From Candidatus Altimarinota bacterium (GTDB lineage Bacteria > Cyanobacteriota > Cyanobacteriia > Cyanobacteriales > Microcystaceae), in contig JAAUUT010000004.1 of assembly GCA_012031035.1 (NCBI GenBank), positions 35,198 through 99,197 on the forward strand: a stretch of 64,000 bases of DNA, given 5' to 3'. Positions within the stretch are counted from its first letter, which is position 1; each line of letters begins with the position of its first letter. The notes below the pieces were generated by a model, which searched no databases, was not told the origin of the DNA, and saw nothing but the letters and a program-made list of their open reading frames with translations. The translations under genes were made by a program, and so were the position numbers. Shown here piece after piece: positions 50,736 through 60,853 of the stretch.

Positions 50736-51050
50736 TGAAAATCCATTTGGATAAGTCGCATAGTAGGGGCTGGCAGGAAAATAAAATTTTCTCTACTATG
50801 CTTAGTATTCCCAGTTTGAGGATTTTATTCGTAGATTTTTCATTTTTGACGTGTTCTCCATTAATCTAGTTTCTGCGATCGCAATACCAGTTAAGTTTTT
50901 CTTTCTTCAGCTTATTATCTTTATTTTAAGCTTTTAGAAAGCTAAGCTAGCGCTTTTTACCCAAATTAAGGCTTGACCAGATAAGATAGATTTTGGCAAA
51001 CTTGAATCCCCTTTAATGATTTCGTATTTTAAGTAAGGATTTTTAGTGGT
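50736..51050. other. Intergenic, no gene seen
   Basis: About 315 bp, AT-rich, between divergent genes; presumably contains both promoters. No strong dyad or RNA recognised. Confidence 0.4.
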
Positions 51051-51874
51051 ATGAGGAGCGATTTAGACTCAAATTCAACCCAAGCAAACAATAAGTTTTC
51101 TTTGGATAACTTTAAGCGGACGCTGCGCGATTTTTTAATTTATAGCCTAGGCGAGCCGATGATTCGACAGCTTGAAAAGCTCATCGGGCGCTATTCTTTA
51201 ATCGGAAATACGCCGTTTTTTGAGAGAGAACAATTTGATTGGGTACCGGATTTAGAAGCGAATTGGAAAACGATTCGTCAAGAGTTAGATGTAATTTTAA
51301 AATATCGAGACGACTTACCAAACTTCCAAGATATTTCGCCCGACCAAGGTTATAAAACTAGCAAAGACGATCTTTGGAAAACTTATTTTCTTTATGGGTA
51401 TGGAATTAAAGCCGAAAAAATTGCGATCGCTGTCCCGAAACTACTCGGATAATCGAACAAATTCCTGGTATGAAAACGGCTTTCTTTTCTATTTTATTAC
51501 CAGGAAAACATATTCCCGAACACTGTGGCCCTTACAAGGGTGTTATTCGCTGTCTTCTAGGACTAAAAATTCCCGAACCTAGAGAAAAATGTCGGATTCG
51601 CGTTTTTGATGAAACTAGACACTGGGAAGAGGGAAAATGTATGTTATTTGATGATTCTTTTCCTCACGAAGCTTGGAATGAAACTGATGATGTTCGAGTC
51701 GTTTTATTCTTAGATATTGTCAGACCGATGCGTTTTCCTTTATCGCTAATTAACGATCTTTTGCTCAAACTAATTGCTGCATCGCCTTACGTTCAAGATG
51801 GAACTAAAAATCAGAGAAAGTGGGATAGTCGTTTAGACGAACTCTTTGCTGCTACAGTTGTTAAAAATCAATAA
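51051..51874 (+). pseudogene. Aspartyl/asparaginyl beta-hydroxylase family protein, single-base frameshift
   Basis: 2-oxoglutarate/Fe(II) dioxygenase of the AspH/LpxO fold. The metal-binding histidines appear in HCGPYKGVIRCLLGL and SFPHEAWNETDD; RVVLFLDIVRPM follows. The first frame stops at 51452; the second, from about 51421, completes the domain to 51874. The cause is an A-run at 51415-51420 with six A where seven would read EKNCDRCPETTRIIEQIPG. Restored length 274 residues. Substrate unclear: peptide Asp/Asn or a lipid (LpxO-like). ATG at 51051. Confidence 0.8.
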
Positions 51875-52186
51875 GCAAATATAAAGAAGCGATCGCCGAT
51901 TTCAGTGCGATCGCGTTACTTAAATCTTCTCAATTGACTGCTGACACAGAATTCCTGTCTTTCTTAAAGCAGGGATCAATTAACTGTATACATTCGCACA
52001 AATGGTGCAATGATTAATATTGCTTCATGTAACGCTACAGAATTTCTACATCTTTGATAACAATAGGCTGCTAATTACCAAGTTATTTCATGAAGATTTA
52101 AGATTTTTGACATTTCTGGCTAGACAGATCGATAGCACCTATTGTAAAAAGAGAGCAACACCGAACGGCTCCGTATTAATGAGGAG
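51875..52186. other. Intergenic, no gene seen
   Basis: About 312 bp. HIP1 copies near 51890-51915, no recognisable gene. Immediately before the next gene a GAGGAG box is present. Confidence 0.4.
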
Positions 52187-52483
52187 ATGAATAGCGTGTC
52201 AAACTTGTTTCGTTCTCTATTATTGACAACTTTTTTAAGTTTTACCATGCCAATCCTTTTGGTTGGTGGAATATTAATGGTTGCATTAGCGGTAAGTTAC
52301 ATACCTGGTTTAACGGGTTTTGGTCAAATTGGAGCCAATCAAATCTTGGGATTTTTAACAATTTTTGGTAGCGGTTATCCGATTCAAGGAATGTTAATCG
52401 TTGGATTGTCTTGGGGAATGGTAGGGTGCTTGTTCGAATTGTACAATTTTTATCTGTATCAAGATTTACCAACTAATAAATAA
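52187..52483 (+). CDS. Small membrane protein, two helices, cyanobacterial
   Basis: 98 residues, two strong hydrophobic segments (about 10-40 and 66-85) with a short polar loop. It looks like a conserved cyanobacterial hypothetical protein; I have no function. The ATG at 52187 overlaps the ribosome-binding site; a GTG at 52196 lies 9 bases after GAGGAG and may be the true start (95 residues). Confidence 0.65.
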   Translation: MNSVSNLFRSLLLTTFLSFTMPILLVGGILMVALAVSYIPGLTGFGQIGANQILGFLTIFGSGYPIQGMLIVGLSWGMVGCLFELYNFYLYQDLPTNK

Positions 52484-52627
52484 ACCGATCCGATTAAGCG
52501 ATCCTCTTCTATTTTTTAGCTCGATCTGGCTAAACTAGAACTAGAAATTTAACAAACTCCGCTATGTTAAAAAAATGGCATAGCATCTGTTTGATTAACT
52601 CCTCACTTTGTCTAGTTCGATCGATAT

Positions 52628-53482
52628 ATGTGGAATCAACTTCATCAATTTCTTAAAAGTAGTAGCAGAAGATGGCTTTATTTGTCTCTATCAGTTACGA
52701 TCGCGATCGCGATAACTATCGTCATTCCTCAAGCAAGCTATGGAAGTTCTTGGTTAGATCTAATTTTTAAAGGCGTTCAAGTTATTCAACTATCGAGCAT
52801 ATCGGATTCTCAAGAAGTCCAGCTAGGTCAACAGATAAACCAGCAATTAATCCGACAAAATCAAATTCGGATTCTCAACAATGCCTCTCTCAACAGTTAT
52901 CTAAATCAAATCGGACAAAGACTAGCTAAAACGAGCAATCGCCCGAATCTCCCTTATAAGTTTCAAATCATTAACGATAAGCAAATCAATGCCTTTGCTA
53001 CGATGGGAGGCTATGTTTACATTAACCGAGGTTTGATGCTAGAAGCCGATAACGAAGCTGAATTAGCAAGTGTCGTCGCTCACGAAATCGGTCATATTGT
53101 CGAACGCCACTCAATCGACCAAATGCGCGAGGCGGCTATTTCCCAAGGATTGCTCTCAGCAGCAGGACTCGACAGAGATACTTTCGTCAATATCGGCGTA
53201 CAATTAGCCGTCAGTCTTCCCAACAGCCGACAAGATGAATACGAAGCCGACGAACGAGGTCTTGTTAACCTAACCAAAGCAGGCTATGCGCCTGGCGCAA
53301 TGGTTAGTTTCATGCGTAAACTCCTCAAGCAAGGCGGTTCTGCTCCTACGTTTCTCAGCACTCATCCAGCCGTTGGCGATCGCGTTAAAAGATTAGAAAA
53401 AGCGATCGACCCAGAAACGGCTAGCGTTGGAGATGGGATGGATGTTCGCGCTTATAAAAATAGAATTAGTGCGGCTCGATAA
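52628..53482 (+). CDS. M48-family zinc metalloprotease
   Basis: Secreted or membrane-anchored metallopeptidase of family M48. A signal sequence (RWLYLSLSVTIAIAITIVI) is followed by the peptidase domain, with HEIGH (152-156) and the third ligand region DEYEADERG. The N-terminal QEVQLGQQINQQLI is typical of periplasmic M48/BepA-like proteins. 284 residues. Likely in envelope protein quality control, by family analogy. ATG at 52628. Confidence 0.88.
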   Translation: MWNQLHQFLKSSSRRWLYLSLSVTIAIAITIVIPQASYGSSWLDLIFKGVQVIQLSSISDSQEVQLGQQINQQLIRQNQIRILNNASLNSYLNQIGQRLAKTSNRPNLPYKFQIINDKQINAFATMGGYVYINRGLMLEADNEAELASVVAHEIGHIVERHSIDQMREAAISQGLLSAAGLDRDTFVNIGVQLAVSLPNSRQDEYEADERGLVNLTKAGYAPGAMVSFMRKLLKQGGSAPTFLSTHPAVGDRVKRLEKAIDPETASVGDGMDVRAYKNRISAAR

Positions 53483-53509
53483 AAGACTTTCAAAATGAGC
53501 TAGAAAACA

Positions 53510-54375
53510 CTAAGCCTTAGCACTCCGCGCTAAAAGATCTGTATACAATAACAAATTAGAAACTCTTTCAACGATGTAATTTCTTTGATTTTCGTCAAAA
53601 AGTTGGGAAAATTTCTTTTGATTGGCATTAGCAAGCGGTTCTGATACGGATGCTTTCCACGGCTCGTTATCTAGCACAATTTTTTTGCGATCGCGCCTCT
53701 TTGTTGTTGAAGGGTTTCATAGTCGAGATCGAGATCGAGAAAATTCCCCAATCTTTGCAATACTAATTTTGGCTCTTCTACAAGCTGTTCGTAACTGACT
53801 AAAATATGGTTGGGCTTATGTAAATGCTTCTTCGTAAACTGAAGGCTCTCAGTCCATCTACGAATACATCTGTCGATGTCCCACGCACCATGCCAAACCT
53901 CTGGGTATTTATGCGTTACTTCGTAGAGAGAAGCAACAACATCTGCTCCATTACGCACGATATGAATAAATTGCGCTTCTTTTACCAGCTTTTCAATATC
54001 ATGAATATGGCGAACGTGATCGGGGGTTTTTTCTATCCACACGCTTTTATTTTGTTCTTGTGTTAATACATCTAAAACTTTGATAAAAGCATTAGCATAC
54101 TGGGTCGCAAATAAAGCGTATATTGGTAAATAGCGTCGCATTTTTGGTTGCCCAATTTCATCAAGAAATTGCTCGAATCTTGGTTTAGCTTTTGAAGAAG
54201 CCAGTCCAAATTTTTTTTGATAAGGTTCGCGCTTAGCTAAAAGATGAACAAAAAAGTGAGATTCGGGGAAAGAGGCAATTTGTGGATGAGCAGCTAATAA
54301 GCTTTGTAAAAGCGTTGTCCCAGAACGCGGACAACCTACTAAAAAAATTCTTTTCTTTGAAATTGACATAAACAA
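53510..54375 (-). pseudogene. Sulfotransferase family protein, single-base frameshift near the C-terminus
   Basis: PAPS-dependent sulfotransferase: the 5'-phosphosulfate loop GCPRSGTTLLQSLL is near residue 12, and the 3'-phosphate region SIYEVTHKY/NGADVVASLYE follows. The first frame ends at 53671 after AIAKKLC, but with one more A in the A-run (T-run 53680-53686 on the plus strand, seven where eight fit) it continues IVLDNEPWKASVSEPLANANQ to a stop at 53510, giving 288 residues. It begins the glycan locus that runs to 61.8 kb, though it is not clear whether its acceptor is the glycan. Confidence 0.82.
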
Positions 54376-54470
54376 TTTAATTAGTTGTGGACAATTTAAG
54401 TTTATGCTAGTACCCTAAGCCGAGCGATCGCGTTGGTGAAATATAATTTTTAAAAGTAGTCTAGTTGGTA

Positions 54471-55652
54471 ATGAAAAATTTCCAAAAAGTTATTGCTAAA
54501 ACTAAAAAACATCGTCAAAAAATCTTAAAAAAATTGGCATTTACCCAGAAAAAAATCTTGACTTTAGCGAAATCCTATCGCCGTCAAATGCTCGTTCGTT
54601 TTATTACGCTAGAAGAGCTATACGGCGATTTGCCTAAGCTAGCAACTAACGATTCTGAGAGCATTAGTACGACAGAAACATTACAGATGCCTTTTTATTT
54701 CGAGGCACAGCATTTGCAAGGCGATACTTATTCTCTTCCTCCCCTTTATACTATTACGCTATCAAACTTCATTTTTTGTGCTAGATATAATATTATTTTG
54801 ACACAATTTAGAAAAATTATTTCTAATTCTATTAGCACTCAAACCGATTCCGAACAATTTAGTTTTAGAGCCTTAAATTTTAGCCGCCTGTCAAAATTAT
54901 CTGGCCATTACACGTTATTTAGATCTCATAAAAATGAATATTATCATACCATTATCGATAACCTACCAAGACTTTATTTATTACATCAATCTGAATTCCG
55001 TTCGTTGCCTGAAATTAGACTCTTATGTGCGGGAGAACCCACCAAAGTAGAAACGTTTTTTCTCGAAAAACTTCTTCCAGATAATGTAACTCCCATCCTG
55101 GTTAACGAAGAAGAGTTATTTCAAATAGAACATTTGATTTTTCCAAGTTTCTTAAGTAGAAGATATGCTGGTTATTTACCTCCATTTTATCTCAAATGGT
55201 TTTTAGAAAAAGTAGCTCCGCAACGTTCTAGCCAAAAAAACAAGCGAATTTTTATTTCCAGAGTTCAAACCCAACGAGGACAATTACGCTGTATTTTAAA
55301 TGAAGATGAGTTATGCGAGACATTGAAACAATACGGATTCCAAAAATACGTTCTCGAACACTTATCTATTGAAGAACAAATAGCGCTTTTTTATGATGCT
55401 GAATTTGTTATCGGAGCGCATGGAGCAGGATTGTCAAATATTATTTTTTCTCAAAAAATTAAGGTCTTAGAGTTATTTCCTATACCATTTGTTCTTCCTC
55501 ACTATTACTATCTTTGTAAGTCTTGCCAACATACTTATAGATATTGGTGCGGTCAAGAACCCAAAAGAGATAATAATTTTATTGTTAATGTTGCGCAGAT
55601 TGAAGAAATTTTAGACAGCTTAGAACAAAACGCAACTGCATTCAATAACTAG
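54471..55652 (+). CDS. Glycosyltransferase family 61 (DUF563)
   Basis: GT61-type glycosyltransferase, about 393 residues. The active-site region is HYTLFRSHKNEYYHTIIDNLPR and the late motif IGAHGAGLSNIIFSQ is diagnostic. The N-terminus is basic and lysine-rich (MKNFQKVIAKTKKHRQK). I use the ATG at 54471 rather than an in-frame TTG at 54465. It is the only gene on the plus strand in the polysaccharide cluster and its stop overlaps by four bases with that of the next gene on the other strand. Confidence 0.78.
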   Translation: MKNFQKVIAKTKKHRQKILKKLAFTQKKILTLAKSYRRQMLVRFITLEELYGDLPKLATNDSESISTTETLQMPFYFEAQHLQGDTYSLPPLYTITLSNFIFCARYNIILTQFRKIISNSISTQTDSEQFSFRALNFSRLSKLSGHYTLFRSHKNEYYHTIIDNLPRLYLLHQSEFRSLPEIRLLCAGEPTKVETFFLEKLLPDNVTPILVNEEELFQIEHLIFPSFLSRRYAGYLPPFYLKWFLEKVAPQRSSQKNKRIFISRVQTQRGQLRCILNEDELCETLKQYGFQKYVLEHLSIEEQIALFYDAEFVIGAHGAGLSNIIFSQKIKVLELFPIPFVLPHYYYLCKSCQHTYRYWCGQEPKRDNNFIVNVAQIEEILDSLEQNATAFNN

Positions 55653-56752
55653 ATGGAAAGCTGAGTTGAGATTATTTCAAGCGGGAGATTTTTTCGTTTC
55701 CAAGCTATTTCTTGCAAAGTTTTAATACTCAAATCGTAAGCTTTGCGCTTTTGCATTAAAGTCAATAATCTTCCTATTTTTCTCTCTATATTCAGAACTT
55801 CGGAATCGCCTTCCATTGAAAAGATAAAAGATAAAAGTAATTTAATCGGTTGACTCAATAAATCTTGTAAAACGACAAAAGTCTGCCATTGCCAAGTCTG
55901 TTTTCGTTCGTCGCTATCTTCTTTACTCCCAACATTCCACCAAAAAGATATCGTCTTGTAATCTTCATGACGCGCGATCGCAAATCGGTAGGGATCGAGT
56001 CCAACGGTAGAAGCGCCGCCTCCACGACATAGACGACGCAAGTAACGCCACTGCAAGCGATCGCCAGTCAAATGATGGCGAAGTTGCAAGCGCGGTTCGT
56101 ACCAAAAACGCCAACCTGCCAATAACAAAGCAAAGCAAAGTTCGGTTTCTTCTCCTCTGAGTAAGGCTTTTCCTTGGGAACCAACGAGCAGAGAGCGAAA
56201 TCCTTTGTCTAACAAATTTTGCAAGGCAACTTTGCGAATAGTCAAACCAGCCCCATACAAACGTGCTTTCGAGCAAGTAATATCGCCCCCTTCTTGCGGG
56301 CCTTGAGAACCGAGGGCATAACATCCCGTATTAACCTTAGACCACCACCAAGGCGTTTCTACCTCAAAGGCAGGCTCGTTCAGACCGCCACAAGCCCCCA
56401 ATTCGGGATGTTGGCTCATTACTTCCGAGACAGTTTGCACCCACTCGCGACAGATCCAATTATCATCGTCGATAAAACTCACAATCTCATAATTAGCTGA
56501 TGCCAAACCTCGATAGCGTGCAAAGATCAGCCCTAGTTGCGATTCGCTGACAACCTTTAACGGAGCAGGTGCATCGGGCGGCCAACTATTCAACGCCACT
56601 TCAGCAGTATTATCGGTCGAAGAGTTATCAACGATAATAACTTCCCAAGCAATATCGGCTCGTACTTGTTGAGCTACCAAGTAACTCAGCGTTTGAGGCA
56701 GTTCTTTGGCGCTGTTGTGACAGCAGATAACAATACTGACTCCTAATGACAT
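55649..56752 (-). CDS. GT2 family glycosyltransferase
   Basis: Family 2 glycosyltransferase (GT-A), 367 residues: SIVICCHNSAKELPQTL, VDNSSTDNTAEVAL and the DXD-like DDDNWICREW metal site. A C-terminal helical region follows after about 230. No membrane segments. It is likely one step in building the exported glycan. It is separated by 32 bp from the next gene upstream on the same strand (56785-57959). Confidence 0.85.
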   Translation of the reverse strand: MSLGVSIVICCHNSAKELPQTLSYLVAQQVRADIAWEVIIVDNSSTDNTAEVALNSWPPDAPAPLKVVSESQLGLIFARYRGLASANYEIVSFIDDDNWICREWVQTVSEVMSQHPELGACGGLNEPAFEVETPWWWSKVNTGCYALGSQGPQEGGDITCSKARLYGAGLTIRKVALQNLLDKGFRSLLVGSQGKALLRGEETELCFALLLAGWRFWYEPRLQLRHHLTGDRLQWRYLRRLCRGGGASTVGLDPYRFAIARHEDYKTISFWWNVGSKEDSDERKQTWQWQTFVVLQDLLSQPIKLLLSFIFSMEGDSEVLNIERKIGRLLTLMQKRKAYDLSIKTLQEIAWKRKNLPLEIISTQLSI

Positions 56753-56784
56753 TTCACTACCTCTTTAGCTGACTCAGAAACGGT

Positions 56785-57959
56785 TTAATTGAGAGATTTT
56801 GACAAGATCTGTTGTAAGGATTTTAGGTTATTTTGATTGAGTTTGGCGGCATAATTATAAGCATTTTCAGCTATTTGATTAAAAAGTATTGAATTATTCA
56901 GGATTTCCAAAATTCGTTCGGCAAACTCTTGGGATTTGTCGGCGACGAAAAAAGCAGTATTCTTACCTTCTTCTAAGCCGACAGCGCCTGCTGAAGTTGT
57001 AATCAGAACTTTGGCATAACCGAGTGCTTCTATACTTTTGATCTTCAATCCCGTCCCAAATAAAACCGGATTGATAACCAGATCGGATAAACTGTAAGCC
57101 TCTTCTAAATTTTCTACGGCTCCTAGTTTAGTACAGCCTTCCTGGTCTGCGATCGCGTCGCAAATTCCACCTGCAATTAATAGTTGAAGTTCTGGACATT
57201 GCGATCGCGCTAGGGGAAATATTTCTTTTAAAAAGTAATTTAGTCCGTGAACGTTAATCGGATTGCTAGAACCAATAAACAGAAGTTTTGGTTCTGGTTT
57301 TTTGTTAAGAGTTGGTGGGGCTAGAGAGACTAAATGACCGACTGTTATAACCGTTTTTATCTTTTTAACTAATCGCCTAAAAAACTTCGCTTCTTCAGGT
57401 TGAATCGCTACGATTACATCGGCTCTATTTAATCCTTTTGCTTCTTCTTTTTGGGTGGTAAAATACCATTTAGGAACTTGATTTTTTTCAAGTATACTTT
57501 GTGTCGATTGGTAAAAATATCGTGAGTATCTACAATTTTTAAAACGCGATCGCTAAAATTTTCGAGTGCTTTTGTCAGAAATACATATTCAGCAATAACG
57601 GTATCAAATTTTTCTTTTTCTTGTAATTGTAGTAAAAATTTATCGGTAGCGAGATCGTACCAATCATCTACTGAATAAATATAAAGATGTTTTTTACCAA
57701 ACAAAGCTTTGATTTTTTTGATAAATTTCCACGATTTATTTGGTTTTATCAGAGGAGCTTTATAAGGAAAGAAATAAAATTTTTCTTGCCAAAAATCAGA
57801 CATTTTTTGGATATCGCCGGACTCGCGATTAAGATACACAAAATGAATTTCGTGCCCCTGCTCTTTAAGCGCTAATAAAAAATTGACAATCCTGGTTCGA
57901 TTTCCTGCATTTTGAGGATGAGTAGGAGTTTGAGAGATAACTAAAATTTTTCGATTCAT
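56785..57959 (-). pseudogene. GT4-like glycosyltransferase, single-base frameshift
   Basis: GT-B glycosyltransferase: N-terminal domain MNRKILVISQTPTHPQNAGNRTRIVNFLL style start (the first 20 residues are typical) and a C-terminal UDP/sugar-binding domain with LLFIGSSNPIN, LGAVENLEEAYSLSDLVINP and GTGLKIKSIEALGY. The frame breaks in the A-run read from the minus strand (T-run 57482-57488 on the plus strand; seven bases where eight would give LKKNQVPKWYFTTQ). The C-terminal frame is open from about 57480 to 56785. Restored length 391 residues. Confidence 0.8.
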
Positions 57960-58051
57960 CTTTGCTTGTTCTGACCAGTCAAGACTACTTCACCTAGCCT
58001 AAATCGATATAACTACCCCAAGTTGCTAATTAAAAGATTCTCCTCAAAAAA

Positions 58052-59341
58052 CTACGATCGATAAGATTCGACTAATTTGTAAACTTTTTGATAGGCGCTA
58101 CGCCCTAATTCTGCTTGTTGAGACGCTGATTCTAATAGATAGGGTCTGAGTTCTTCCGCCGATTGCCAAGCTTTGTCGATCCCAGCCATTAATTTTTCTT
58201 TAAGACAAGTATCATCTAAAAAAACGACCTCACAGCCTTTTCCAAAGATATCTGCCAATCCCAAAAACTTATCTTTATAGTATTCAGACTTAGCCAAACC
58301 AACGACTGGAATTCCTTGAGCTAGTGCAAATACGCCTGCATGATAACTTCCAGTAACAACGACGCGGCAACGTCCTGCTTGTTTTATAACTTGAACGGGC
58401 GTTCGTAGACTGTCTCCTGCATCGGAAGTATCATCGTAGCCAGCCAAAATTTCTTTAATCGTCCGAACGTCAGAATTCAAGTCATAAAATTCGATGGGAA
58501 CCGGAAGTAGAGGAGCGCCTTTGCTAGCAGCAGCTTGTTGTAAAACTGTCCTAACGGTTTCTAATAAATCTGCATTTACGTCTGAATATCTGGCAATTCT
58601 CAAATTTACACCAATTGCATTTCCCAATTCGAGACTGCGATTGTCATAAACTAACTCGATCGCATCGTCACCTGTGGTCATAATTCGTTGAGGCGAGACT
58701 CCAAGCGATTTAAGTAAAGGAATGCCTGCTCTTTTCTCGCGTAGAGAGATAAGATTAACTTTGGGTAAAATCGCTTTAGCTTTCGTCCTTAGCTTTGGGT
58801 TATCGAGCGGGCCCAAACCATGTCCGAGCATAACTGTTGGTTTGCCTAATTTAGTGGCTAAACCCAGGATAGTTAAGGATTTAGTCGCTTTATTTTCAAA
58901 CGCATCGGTAATATAACCGCCACCCGCAGCAACTACTAGATCGGCTTCTTCGATCGCGTTTAAAAAGAGATTAAGCTTTTCATAATGGGATAGTTGTTTT
59001 CGTTTTTTGAGTCTCCTTTGAACTAGCCAACGTCCCATTGAGGGAAATTGATAGCGAATTTGCCATTCTAAATCTTTTAGCTGTTCGGATGAATTTGACA
59101 TGAGTTTTGTCAGGCGATCCGATAGCGGGGTTGTCAACCAAACATCCTGTCCCGATGGGATTACCGGATCTGTCTTCGGACAATATTTTTCTAATAAATC
59201 TTCTGCTTGTTTATAAGCAAAAACTTTGATAGAAGCATCAGGCCACAAGTTTTTCAGTCTTGATACGGCGACTTGTAGCATAGATAAATCGCCCATGTTA
59301 ACAAGACTGTAATGGCTTTGTTCGATAACAATTTTCATCAT
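58052..59341 (-). CDS. Polysaccharide pyruvyltransferase family protein (CsaB/WcaK type)
   Basis: Transfers a pyruvyl ketal from phosphoenolpyruvate to a glycan sugar. 429 residues; the family features include DLVVAAGGGYITDAF in the first domain and VVTGSYHAGVFALAQGIPVVGLAKSEYY in the second. Start is the ATG at 59341. It lies between the glycosyltransferases and the ABC exporter, so its acceptor is likely the exported polysaccharide. Confidence 0.82.
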   Translation of the reverse strand: MMKIVIEQSHYSLVNMGDLSMLQVAVSRLKNLWPDASIKVFAYKQAEDLLEKYCPKTDPVIPSGQDVWLTTPLSDRLTKLMSNSSEQLKDLEWQIRYQFPSMGRWLVQRRLKKRKQLSHYEKLNLFLNAIEEADLVVAAGGGYITDAFENKATKSLTILGLATKLGKPTVMLGHGLGPLDNPKLRTKAKAILPKVNLISLREKRAGIPLLKSLGVSPQRIMTTGDDAIELVYDNRSLELGNAIGVNLRIARYSDVNADLLETVRTVLQQAAASKGAPLLPVPIEFYDLNSDVRTIKEILAGYDDTSDAGDSLRTPVQVIKQAGRCRVVVTGSYHAGVFALAQGIPVVGLAKSEYYKDKFLGLADIFGKGCEVVFLDDTCLKEKLMAGIDKAWQSAEELRPYLLESASQQAELGRSAYQKVYKLVESYRS

Positions 59342-59585
59342 TCGATCGCTTTAAATACTTGCTCGTTTTGAAATACAATCGTCCTAAACTTGAGTTTGAT
59401 TTTTAACCAAAAGAGTTAAACATCAAAATTTATTTTGCGATTATGCTGGACGTATCGCCAAGGGCGATCGAAATCTTGACTAATCTTTAACTGCAACGAT
59501 CGCATAATTCTTGCAGTAACCAGAATTTGCATTTTTTTAAGGGAGATCGCGATCGCTAATTTTCCGGAGTTTTAGTTGTTAAAAT

Positions 59586-60803
59586 TTACTCATTTAACTT
59601 CCAATCTCCAACAATTTGAACCGGAGCCCAACCAAAGAAATTCCCTTGAACTCGAAAACTTTGGCAGTTATAATGCTTGCATAACACTTCTCCAAAAGAA
59701 ACAGAAGATGCAATATCATTTTCTGAATAGATAGTTACCGATAAAGAGTAGTTACCAGGATTGAGATTCATTTTGCCGACATTGGCAACAATGTGCATTT
59801 CCTCGCCTGAGTTAGAAAAATGGACTCCATTATATTTAGAATTGCACATCGCAACATTCTGCAATTCCTGATTGATTATCGTAATATCAACGCTAGGGCT
59901 TTTAACGTCAGAATCGATTGTCATATAGACGTGAACGATAAGCTCATCTAAATAATTAAGCTCTTTGATTCCTTTTTGTCCGTTTACTTCCAGTTCTATC
60001 TTATGAATAACGGCTCTTCCACTGCCAAGAATTAAATTTTTCTCTCCCGAAAAATACGAATAAAATACATCAATTCCTTTAGAAACATCTTTTCCGTTAA
60101 ATTCGCATTTTCCATGATTCATCACCACAAGATCCGAACATACTCTTGAAATTTGTGGCATATTGTGAGATACCAAAATCACGGCTGCATTTTGCATTTT
60201 TTCGTAAATAGTATTAAAACATTTGGCTCTAAATCCAATGTCACCAACTGCTAATACTTCATCGAGTAGCAAAATATCGGGTTCCATTTGAGCCGCGATC
60301 GCAAATCCCAACCGAACCCTCATTCCAGAACTATAGTTTATAACCGGAGTATCGATAAATTCTTTTAATTCTGAAAATTCAATAATACTGTCAATTTTTT
60401 CGTCGATTTCCGCTTTGCTAAAACCAAGAATTGTCCCTCTTGCATAGATATTTTCTCGTCCCGTCAGAATCTGGTTAAATCCAGCCGATAACTCAATTAA
60501 TGCGCCAATTCGTCCCCGCATTTCGATTCTGCCTCGATCCGGTTTGAGCAAACCATTGAGCATTTTTAATAAGGTACTTTTTCCGGCTCCATTAGGCCCA
60601 ATTAGTCCGAGGCATTCACCGCGTTTTAACTCAAAAGAAACATCATTAACCGACCAAAATTCATTAGGTCGTAGTTCGTGTTCGTACTTACGACCCGTCA
60701 CTTCAGAGGTAATATCTTGCAGACCGTACCACAGCGATTGCTTTAAGTCGCGACAGTATTTTTTGGCGACATTCTCAGCCCTAATTAATACTTCATCGTT
60801 CAT
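59586..60803 (-). CDS. wzt: Polysaccharide ABC transporter ATP-binding protein (Wzt type) with C-terminal glycan-binding domain
   Basis: ATPase of an ABC-dependent O-antigen/capsule exporter, 405 residues. The Walker A GPNGAGKST is at 69-77, the signature SSGMRVRLGFAIAA and the Walker B ILLLDEVLAVGD follow. After about 260 a second, beta-rich domain matches the substrate-binding domain of Wzt that reads the glycan end modification. It pairs with the permease gene at 60854. The ATG at 60803 is preceded by GGAAGGAG. Confidence 0.88.
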   Translation of the reverse strand: MNDEVLIRAENVAKKYCRDLKQSLWYGLQDITSEVTGRKYEHELRPNEFWSVNDVSFELKRGECLGLIGPNGAGKSTLLKMLNGLLKPDRGRIEMRGRIGALIELSAGFNQILTGRENIYARGTILGFSKAEIDEKIDSIIEFSELKEFIDTPVINYSSGMRVRLGFAIAAQMEPDILLLDEVLAVGDIGFRAKCFNTIYEKMQNAAVILVSHNMPQISRVCSDLVVMNHGKCEFNGKDVSKGIDVFYSYFSGEKNLILGSGRAVIHKIELEVNGQKGIKELNYLDELIVHVYMTIDSDVKSPSVDITIINQELQNVAMCNSKYNGVHFSNSGEEMHIVANVGKMNLNPGNYSLSVTIYSENDIASSVSFGEVLCKHYNCQSFRVQGNFFGWAPVQIVGDWKLNE

Positions 60804-60853
60804 TTTTATGATTTTCTCCTTCCCTGTCTAGTACTTAACTAACCAACAAACAA

